From: Flammulina velutipes
Taxonomy: Eukaryota; Basidiomycota; Agaricomycetes; Agaricales; Physalacriaceae
Direction: 5' to 3'
DNA length: 64,000 nt
Assembly (NCBI GenBank): GCA_011800155.1
Contig: CM022370.1
Span: 124,001 to 188,000, forward strand
The notes under the pieces: model-generated
What the model was told of the DNA's origin: nothing
What the model saw: the letters and a program-made list of their open reading frames with translations, nothing else
The model's database searches: none
Program-made: the position numbers and the translations under genes
Part shown: positions 55,202 through 64,000 of the stretch, piece after piece
Layout of the letters: each line of letters starts with the position of its first letter
Numbering within the stretch: position 1 is the first letter of the stretch

Positions 55202-58200
55202 GATGGCAGGAGGATAAGAAGGGATCAGTTAGATTGGATCAATCCTACTATTGATGCCGTTTGTCGGAAATGAAGTACTAGTAACAGGTGTGTCGGTATA
55301 GTAGTACAGCTAGGGAAGGGAAGAGCGTGAATTGTAGACGATACTGGGCCAGCAGACAAGAGCTAGCCAGATTGCGGATCGACGGCGAGAGGGATTATTC
55401 TATGTTTGAGCGCCAAGTTAGTATTCGGGCAATATGAGCAAAGGGGGCACTTACCCATGTAAGTCGTGCGGTATATCTTATGGATTGAGAGGATACGATC
55501 GTATCGAATACGGTTCCGGGATTCGCCATCGACTGTGTAATATCGTTAGCAGTATGCAAGGCCAAACGTCGTCCCAACTCACCAGTCCGACTGACCACTC
55601 CTCCCACATCCACCCACATCTCGTGCAAGCGACAAAGTGGACGTCCCGGTGCTGCGTTCTCATGCGCCCGTGCATGACACATCCTCCGCCACCCATTTGC
55701 CAATTGACTCTCAGACACTCCGGACACGTCTGCAGCTACAATCCACCCCCTCTCACGCGCACGCAAGCAGACGCACCTCTTACACCGCCCCCAAGGATCC
55801 AGTCGCCGTCTTTCGTTGCGCATGTCTGTCGTCTCCTCCCTACGCTGTGAGAAAGGCTTTCTGAAGAGGTAACGAGGGAACGAGAGAGAGAGCGCGGGGA
55901 GTCATACATGTACCAGCCTATATCTATCGCTTTTTCCTTCGTTAGCACCTTATTACTCTCAAGATAGAGCATTCACATACCTTGGCATGAAGTGTACGAC
56001 AATTGACCCTACCCCTCCTCCACCCTCCTCCAAACAACCACCTCCTCCGCAGTAGACGGAGCAGTCGTCCAGATCGCCCACCCTTCGCAACATCACCACT
56101 CTCAACTTTGTCCGCCGACGATCTTGGACGATGGCGCCCAAAGGACCGTCTTAGGTTTGCCATAGTCTGCCATAGGTCGCTAAATCAACGGCGCAAATCA
56201 ATGCGACAAGCCAGCCAAACGAAGACAGAAACTTGGGAACGTTACAGAGCGCCTGCCGTTTCGTAAGTCGACCACCTGGGTATACGATACAAATAGAAAC
56301 TAACCGCGGATGCGTAGGGATTGGTCTTACTTGCCCTGTACATTGGTCCATGTCAGGAACGCCAACAAGCCAAAGACGGGGGTTGACCGGGGATAGAGTG
56401 CTGAGAATACGGTGAAGCCGTCGTATGGGTGTCGTGGTAGGGGGAAGGTGTAGATGGAAATGCCTTTATCGTCCGGTAAAGTGTGCAAGAACGGAGGCCC
56501 AAGACGTCCTTGTTACCAAGTACATTGCGAACGAGCTCGCGCGTCTGTTTCTTGAGGACCAGGCAGTGCTTTAAGCTCATTCAAGAGCGATATAGAGAAC
56601 CCCAGTGGCAGTGCTGGTGATGGTAAGAGAACGACCTTTAACTTGTCTTCCTACCACCATCATGGCCGACACTCCACAGTCTGTACCGCCCAGCACGAGC
56701 TCGATGACGACGACAGCGACACCGTCTGAACTCTCTCCAGAGCTGCTCAAACGCTCGCATTGCTCTCGGTTCTCGGCTTGCACACGCACAGGCCGCCCCT
56801 TCCATCCCTCCTCGCAGTGCGGCGCGACCCCTCAGGCAAGTCCCCTCCTCCATCCCCTTCTGCTGACGCACGGCAGATTCCCAATCACGACACCCGTTCG
56901 CGGCGGCCCCCTCCTATGCTGCGCCCTCCATCGATCGTCTGGCGCCGGAACGCGCGCACATCGAGTCGTCTTTACATACCTTACGCTACGTCGCAATATC
57001 ATGTCTTTTCCAAACCAAACAACATGAACGAGCAACGCGTCGACCAAGACTGCAATACATCTACCAACTATCGCCTGCCTAGCCCTACAAAGTCGAAAGC
57101 CTCAACGTTATCCTGCGATATGACCATCTAGATGGCAAACAAATACACTAGATCCTTGAGCTCAAAGCCGCCCGTCGACGAGCAAGCGGCCTGGTATCAT
57201 ACTTCAAGCTCCAAGTTGGCGTACAAACCGTCAAGACCCCAAACACACAATCCATACGATGAAGCTCAAAAAGCATTCAAAATCGATTCTCGAGTTACAT
57301 ACAAGCTACGTATCCGATATCCATCTCCTCCCAACCAAGTTCCCAACTCGCATCCGCGTACACGCTGTCGAAACAGGATGGACTGACCCCTTTGACCTTG
57401 CAAGTTACTACGCGACGAGTATGACCCACAGCGACTAATGCGGTCGCAAGATCTACTATACGTAGCTACAGCAATCGTCGACCACCGTCAGACAGGCATT
57501 CCCCGTCGTCCGAAATTTCAACTAAAACGACAATTAGCAACGCCATGATTTCCAACATCACAAGCATCACATACCTTCTTCCCCACTCGTGTCCTCAAGG
57601 TTCCTCCCCTAGACTCCCGGACGAAGGGTACGGTCGTCCACCGTCATCCTCCCCCGCCGCAAAAGACGTCCCTCCTCATCGCACCCCGTATCCTATTATA
57701 GCATGCGCTCGGGACGTCCATCTGCTGCGAGACACGTCCCTCCCGGCGGCAACTTCACATCCCTTTGGAAGGGAGACGAGAAAGCGCATAGGTGAATCGC
57801 ATATCGTCCGTGGGGAGTCAAACACGGACGGGCGCTCTCGCGGCTGGAGGGATATATAGGCTTGAGAGCGAGCCGCCTTGTCATCCCCGTGTTCGCAGTC
57901 CGCGTCGTGGACTGACTCGCTCTCCCCGTTCTCGCCGACGAGCACGAATGCAAGCTTGTAGGTCCCCGTCCGACGTGCTGGTGGATATAGGCAGAGAAAC
58001 ATCACCGACGCACGACGACGACGAAGTCGACTACAGGAGAAGAGACGAGGCAGAGGTGCGTCGTCGCCGTGCGTCGTCAGAGGTGCGTCGTTGTCGTCGT
58101 CAGAGGGACCTTGGCGCTTCTGGTTCAGACGGCATGGAGTACTTAGCGGCACAGTAGGTGAATAGGATGAACATCCATCCCCCGAACGACGCTTTAATCG

Positions 58201-58713
58201 GTGTCGCCAGAGGGAGGCAGCGAACGATGGCAATGGAGCAGGAAGGGGTGGAGTGAGGTGACAAAGTCCACGGTGGAGCGCTTTTTGCAACTGAAAGGCA
58301 GGGGCGGCGAAGGAATGGAAGTGTCCGCTATTGGGAGTAGGAGGTCCGGCGTCGTTGAGATGCACCAACAGAGGAGCAGGTGGGTGTTAGGAAAGGGAAG
58401 GCGGTGCAAGTGACGGTGTGGGTGGTAGATGTAGTGCGGTTCGACGGTAGAGACAGATTGAAGGTCCGGGGCTAGGGAACATGAGAGAGAGAGAGTGTTG
58501 GAGAAAGGTGGGGATAGGAAGGAACCGCTGGACAGGCTAGGTAGCGCCTACCACTCGCCCCACGCATTGGGGACGTTGGCTCGAGTGAGCAGAACCAGAG
58601 AAGAGGGTTTTAAAGGAGAGGAGGTAAACGATCGACGATCAGGGATCTGCCGACACGTGTAGTCATGTGATCAATCTGAACCGAGTGACGCAAGGCAAGG
58701 CCGCGCGCTCAAC
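55202..58713. other. 3.5 kb without a recognised gene
   Basis: Many ORFs of 60-230 codons occur on both strands (the longest at 57676-58368, minus) but they are Arg/Ser/Pro-rich, overlap each other and show no domain. The region lies upstream of the dioxygenase and may hold decayed cargo, as 13.2-16.1 kb does in the first element. Confidence 0.45.
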
Positions 58714-59614
58714 ATGAGGCCACCAGCTCTCTCAACCTACTTCCACTACACCCTACGGTCTCTACAAGAAATGCCCCCTATTCGAAGTGAAAAAGCGGCT
58801 TCAACACGCTTTCTCCCTTTCAAATCCTGGCCATGGCGAAACTTTGACAGAAAGGCTAACGACAAAGACATCGGGCGTCATACTTTTCCGGCACTGGGAG
58901 CCGACTTCAAAAACAAAAATCTGCACTATGATTGGGGTAAGAATACTTTTTAGCTCAATCTTTCTAACTTAATCCTTACCTGTAGAGGCTCCCGTTGCTA
59001 TTACCGGAGACGGAGGACGTTCCCGGAGAAGCAAAGATGTTGCAGACGACGGTGAGGAACAAGACCGTCTGAGTGGTAACATATGGGTCAAGTGGCACGA
59101 ATACTGTGCCTGCTTCAATTGGTGAGTCTTGATTATTTCGTTTAACCAGTGATCTAACATGCACATAGCAAGCTCATTGCTGAGGACGTGACGCCGGAGG
59201 ACGCCCGTCGGATCAATGCCCACCTCAAGGTGCTGGGATTCAAGAGCTCACACGATCTGCCCAAGGGAAAGGTTGTCTACTTCGAGGACACGTTTGTGGG
59301 TAAGATCTACCAACTTCGGGATAGAGATTATTATTTACCTTTTCCAGATACTTGGCGCCGTCGTTTCTTCCGTGAGCATCCAGAGCTGTCGATGTGGAAA
59401 TCCTGCCGCATCCGGCGAGACGTTGGCAGTCGCCAGTGCGCCTGTCCCCCTGCAGTGAGTTTTTTGTGGCTTTCAGAGATTTTTTTCTGACGTCTTGTAG
59501 GTGCGCAACCATCCTGAGCTTCCTCCTTTCAAGACAAGTGGAGGGGAGGCTATTCGTCACCCCAAGCCAGAGTTCAACTATGGGAAGTTCTACTGGAAGG
59601 ATCCTAAGCCTTAG
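58714..59614 (+). CDS. unknown cargo gene of the second giant element (236 aa)
   Basis: Five exons (58714-58936, 58986-59121, 59169-59299, 59348-59454, 59501-59614) join to 237 codons; an inner ATG at 58771 would give 217 aa. Features are WPWRNFDRKANDK, IWVKWHEYCACFN, a helical KLIAEDVTPEDARRI segment and KSCRIRRDVGSRQCACP with clustered Cys. No domain was recognised. It converges with the alpha-kinase. No counterpart was found in the first giant element. Confidence 0.75.
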
Positions 59615-59744
59615 TCGTAAGGCAAGTAAGGCAACACTTACTTAGTATTTATTAAGGAATACGGTCTTTACAGAGAATAGCTTTAGTATAGTATATCGCC
59701 AATAATAGTTCAGAATTACTCTTCTATTCTTAACTCTTTATCTT

Positions 59745-62641
59745 CTACTTGGGCTGACAGTTAGGTGTGCGCAGTACAGAGTCGCGGAGTGTCCCGTCGT
59801 TGCCGTAAGTGAATGGACCAAGACCTAACCAATGACACCAGCGGTTGCAAACATGCCTCTCGGGAAAGGCGTCAAAGGCTTGTTCTACATTCCCTTCACC
59901 AAAGAGATGCGCGTTCCCATCTTCACGTAGCTTTCTAGAAACAGTTAGATTAAGTGGATTTGACGGTGTACTGGAAGGACGCACAGCGATGTCATGATCT
60001 GAGCATCTGTAAGAAATCCTTTGTATCCTTGGAAATCGGACACATAGACTACGCGATAGAGCTTCTCAAACTGCAAGTGCTGGAGAGCTATTAAAAACTC
60101 AGCAGTAGGGTACTCTGGATGGTTCGGCTTGAGAAAGGGGATAGGAGTTGAGTTATGGATGTATTTGACAAAATCGTCCTCGTCTTGCATTGGGATACGC
60201 TCCTCTAGGATGAATGCCCGGTCAATAATAGACTTCTTGGGGCCTCGAGAGCTAGCAGCAGCTTCTCTAGTAGTTATCAGGACTGCGGCTTCCACAAAGC
60301 GAAGCTTAGGAATATCTGCCGGAGGAGTAGGCCATTCTGGAGGGACTTAGGTACATTTTCAAAAGGTCAATAAAACAAAGCTTACTAGGGTCTTTTTGGA
60401 CGTCATGAATGTAACGTTGACACATAAGAAGTAGCATTGAGGCCCAGTAGTGCGTATTCAGATCCTTTAAAACCTTTTGCAGCTCCACGGTACCACTATA
60501 GCGAATGCGCGTGAGCTGTCTAAAAGAAACTGTATTAGTAGATAAAAGAGAAATAAAAAGAGACATGCCCGTTGCGTGTCTTGTCCTCATAGAACTGTTT
60601 TACCACAATGGGAGAGTCCAGCAGACGATCGAGTCCAGGATAAGGGGCAGTATCCCTGATATAAAGGGAAAGGCTGCCAGAGTGCGCGGTCTTGAAAGCA
60701 CCTATCCCTAACTCTTGTCCTAACTTCATGTTGGCATGAACAGAAGCATTGGCAGGAATGTGATAGTGTTCCGGGTTATACGAGAGTAGTTCTTTCTCCC
60801 TAAGAACACGAAAGACATCCAATACAGGAACCATAGAGAGGCTTCCAGACAGTTGTGTTTGGGGTTCTAATAAGTAAAAGATAAGTAGAGAAAATAAATG
60901 GAGAATAGACATACTGACCGTAACTAGTCATCTCTACGACTCCCCCAAGAGATACAGCCTCTACTACAGCCTGTTGGTTTAGAGCATTCCAGGAGATGGG
61001 CGGGACAGGGGGTGCCGTTGCGGTAGAGGTGCGCTTGTGTTGACGTGGAGGAGAGGTCATAGAAGCCTGAGAAGAGAGTTGATAAGGAGTAATATACATT
61101 TCAAAGGGTAACGGACGTACGCTGCGCTCCCGCTTTCTCCGACTTTCTTCATCTTCATCGGCATGTGCAGGTGCTGAACCTCGGGCCTTGGGGGAATAGC
61201 GCTCCGAGGCTTCCGGATCATTATCGTATTCGGGATCGTCGTCGTACTCCGGAGCATCTTGGTCAAGGGAATCAGATTGATTGGTCGCGCTACGTTCTGA
61301 AGGAGGATTTCTACAGCGCTCTTGAAGAGCTTTCTAGAATGATTTTAATAGAGGGTTCTTAAAATAGAACAAAGACGTACCAAGGTATCCTCAATCCAAT
61401 CGAGGTAGTCATACCAGTCCTCTCCAGGAATCTCCATTCGCAGCACGATATTAGCCTTTGGAGCCTGCCAAACAGGTTCACCACCTTTGCCTTTCGTCTT
61501 GTACGTTCCATAGGAGAGAAGATATGGTCGTTTGTCATTATACTCCTCCACGGTAGGCCCACCCAGATCAATACCACTGCCAATCTTCTTCGATCCTTCA
61601 TTAGTAATATCTCTCAGAGTAAAGTGAGAGAAATCCCAATGGAACACCCCGTCTTCCTGAGATATTCCTGATTTGATAGTATGCTTCTGAAGGAGAACAC
61701 CTGCAACGTAGTCACATCGTTCGCGCACAGCAGAGAGGGAGGTCCGAGCATCAAAGTCCTTCCAGGACTCGGAAAGTGTCTAGACAAAGATAAGTATTAA
61801 GAGATGTAATCTATAAGTGGGAACGTACTGGAATTTCGGAGAGAGTGACCTTGCCGGGTTCCGTGTGACAGAACGTCAATTTAAGTTTGACTGTTTCACT
61901 GACCAGACGAGAGGTAGAGCTCTGATAGCGACGCGCTTCTGTCTCGTAAAATGCATGATTGGCTGAGTATCCCTCCTGTGTATAGCCATCGGCACGAGGT
62001 CTAGAGAGAGGATGTGCTTTATTGACAGGCTTAGAGGAAGAGGAGGGACGTCCAATGATAGGACCCATAGTAGACTTTACGGGAAGAGCCTTCACATTGG
62101 CCTTGTACTGTAAATGAGTGTCTACGAAAGTTGGCTCTTTAGTAAGGATATAGAGAATAACTCTACTACACACCTTTGTGAAACGAGCGCGAAGTTACCT
62201 CAGCGATCACTCTAGGATCTGGCTTACGTGTTGCAGCAGGCATAGAGGAACCTTTCCGAGGCGGTGGTGGAGGCATTGTAGAAGTATGAGATGACGATGC
62301 TGAGCGGCCTGAGCCTCTAGCCATGGCCTGAGGATGAGACTGAGTTGCTGATGGTCTAGTCATAGTCTCCTGTTGCTGGCGGCGAAGAGCTGTTTAGTTT
62401 CATTAGTTCAAATACAGATATTAAATAAGAAGAACTTACTAGTCATCACAATAGTCTTAGCTTGATAATGCTCTTTGCAGGGCAAGCAAACACGTTTGGC
62501 CTTGAACACGTTGCCCACAACGTCAAACGTCTCACCAGGCTGAATGATAGTAGTGCAGCCCCGACGTTCACATTGAAAGGCAACTTTCTCTGCCAAGTCA
62601 GAAGTAAAGTCGGCAGGAGTCTCAGGTTCAGAATTAGACAT
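59745..62641 (-). CDS. alpha-type protein kinase with N-terminal zinc-binding motif (giant element 2)
   Basis: Paralogue of 18727-21511. The N terminus carries C24, C29, C52 and C55 (QCERRGC...VCLPC), followed by a Pro/Ser-rich linker. The kinase domain shows ELGIGAFKTAHS, IVVKQFYED, VYVSDFQGYKGFLTDAQIMT, HLFGEGNVEQAF and the zinc end ERHVCNRWCHW. Exons are separated by short introns. It is divergent from the integrase, with 587 bp between start codons. Catalytic residues look kept. Alpha-kinases phosphorylate Ser/Thr, often in helices; the target is unknown. Confidence 0.83.
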
Positions 62642-63228
62642 AGTGAAAGCTAGAAGAGCGACGATTGGGGGACAGACAACTACGACCTCGGAGCTGTCCT
62701 CCTTTTAAACATGTGTTAGACTTCAAAAATTTAGGACATTGCTCTAGCGATTACTGGTGCGGAACAGTTCGGGTCTAAATTTTCTGACAAGACAAAACAT
62801 GAGGAGCCAAGATTTAATTTTGAAAGACTCGCCTCAGGTCTTTTCTTGAAGACAAGTCAGTCTAGCCTGTACATGTGGTATAAGCGTGTATGCTCAGTCA
62901 GCTGAATGAAATAGGCGGGATCCTCATACCTCATGCTAGGTACAAACACAAGTACGTGGCGCTTTCTATCACTGCCTCGAGTCGGATTCAAGATACGATG
63001 TTCGCCGAAGCTCTTGGTAGCCAATGAGATAGTATTGCCTAGCCCTTTTTTTTCCGACTAGCCACAACACGACTTACATTGGCATGACTCCTGCGGCTAT
63101 TCTTGTCAGGTCAATTACGCTACCTCTCTTGTCAATACTGGTATAAAAGAATGAGATACAAAAGTCAAAGATGTACCTTTGTCTATCCCTAGTGTCCTCT
63201 TCTTGCCCTCAGTTCACTTCTATCTTCA
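62642..63228. promoter_or_regulatory. divergent promoter region of alpha-kinase 2 and integrase 2
   Basis: The 587-bp space between the two start codons holds no ORF. It must contain both promoters. It is three times as long as the same space in giant element 1. Confidence 0.5.
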
Positions 63229-64000
63229 ATGGCAGGTGGCGCGTGGAAGCCTAATCGTAAGTGAATCTGCTACTACTTGCATGCACTTCACTGAATGAAG
63301 CTATGGTTAGCACCCTTAGCTCTTATTGAGGGTCCCCTAAGAGCTCTTTGGGCTCGAAAGCATCTAACTGAGGATGAGATATTGGAGCGCCTTCGCAAGG
63401 AGTTTGATACTACCAAGTATGGTCTTGGGTAAGATTGTCTTTCTTACTAGTATGTGACTATCCTTGACTGATCAATGTCTCTTCTCAATAGGAAAACTAA
63501 GTTCCGCAAAATACGAGCCGATCTTGGGTTGCTCGGAACGCGGCAACAAGGTTAGAGCTTTAGCTTTCTATTGTGAGCATTTATTGATGATAGATTTAGC
63601 TCATAACTTGAATACTATCCGCGATGACATGGTGACACTCCGGCAACAGTACCCAAATGCTGGTATGAGGGAAACGGTTTCTTTACTCTTTACGGAGTGC
63701 AACAAGAAAGTTGCCCGGTACGCTGAGCTAGCCTGTATATTCTCCTTTTCTAACAACAATCTTTAGTGATGTTGTGGCTGCCTACATGCATCGATATGAG
63801 GCAGACCTCTTGCGCCAGCGCAGAAGGGGGCGTCTACGCCGCAAACGCTTCTGGGCGGCAGGATGTAACGATATATGGACTTTGGATCAGCACGATAAAT
63901 GGAAGAGGTTTGGTCTGGGTCTTCATGTTGCACTGGACCCCTTTACAGGACAAGTCAAATGGCTAAAGATCTGGTGGGGTAACCGAGATCCCCGTTTGAT
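63229..64000 (+). CDS. DDE integrase of the second giant element (3' partial)
   Basis: Exons 63229-63256, 63311-63428, 63492-63550, 63594-63717 and 63767 to beyond the window read in frame. The second and third exons have the same lengths (118 and 59 nt) as in the first element's integrase, and the first four introns fall at corresponding places. The N-terminal part is EFDTTKYGLGKTKFRKIRAD, and the first catalytic D is in LDQHDKWKRFG. The second D and the E lie past the window edge. It is the candidate transposase of element 2. Confidence 0.88.

Larger units (their letters stand above)
51677..64000 (+). mobile_element. second giant integrase/alpha-kinase element, right end outside the window
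   Basis: This block repeats the plan of the element at 8265-23728: a candidate left end, a dioxygenase gene pointing left, an unknown gene, an alpha-kinase (minus) and a divergent integrase (plus). The proteins are clear but diverged paralogues. The left edge is set by a TTATGG...CATGCTC motif at 51676-51702 and by the end of arm B homology. The right end must lie beyond 64,000. Confidence 0.7.

Noticed and set aside
57676..58368. 230-aa minus-strand ORF
   Set aside because: It is Arg/Pro/Ser-rich, overlapped by ORFs of other frames, and has no motif or intron support.
1..64000. tRNA, rRNA, CRISPR arrays and riboswitches
   Set aside because: No sequence with the required conserved parts or regular repeat-spacer pattern was seen.

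Overview
This window looks like a transposon-dense region of a mushroom-forming basidiomycete (Agaricomycetes). Genes have many short introns (about 43-64 nt, GT-AG), and the families present (Plavaka transposase, DUF6698, zinc-finger alpha-kinases, an Agaricomycete-type integrase) are typical of that group. I saw no rRNA, tRNA or CRISPR. Almost every gene belongs to a mobile element or a duplicated block. All family calls were made by eye from motifs; no database search was run.

Layout. 1-7.4 kb: 3' part of a Ty3/gypsy retrotransposon (gypsy-1; pol with one frameshift, antisense ORFs, two identical polypurine-like tracts, 3' LTR). 7.4-8.26 kb and 23.73-28.61 kb: two halves of one second gypsy element (gypsy-2) on the minus strand. 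Between them lies the main discovery, a 15,464-bp DNA transposon (8,265-23,728) with 26-bp perfect terminal inverted repeats and a 6-bp target duplication (AACGAT). It carries a 1,351-aa 2OG-Fe(II) dioxygenase-like gene, decayed hydrolase-like sequence, an unknown gene, a zinc-finger alpha-kinase and a DDE integrase of 486 aa. 28.6-31.3 kb: a MULE-type SWIM gene fragment cut by gypsy-2 and by a pogo-like MITE, plus a second MITE. 31.8-38.5 kb: a Plavaka transposase, a small unknown gene and a DUF6698 gene. 39.1-51.7 kb: a diverged inverted duplication whose spacer holds a small secreted-protein gene; its right arm contains an intact 2.68-kb pogo/Fot1 transposon. 51.7-64 kb: a second giant element of the same plan, cut by the window edge.

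How the genes relate. In both giant elements the dioxygenase gene points outward near the left end, and the alpha-kinase and integrase are a divergent pair at the right. The first four integrase introns lie at corresponding positions in the two copies. The integrase is the natural candidate for the transposase. The kinase and dioxygenase would be accessory or host-modifying genes that travel with it; their roles are inference.

Insertion order readable from the sequence: a MULE-like gene was hit by gypsy-2 and by a MITE; gypsy-2 was then hit by the giant transposon and, apparently, by gypsy-1.
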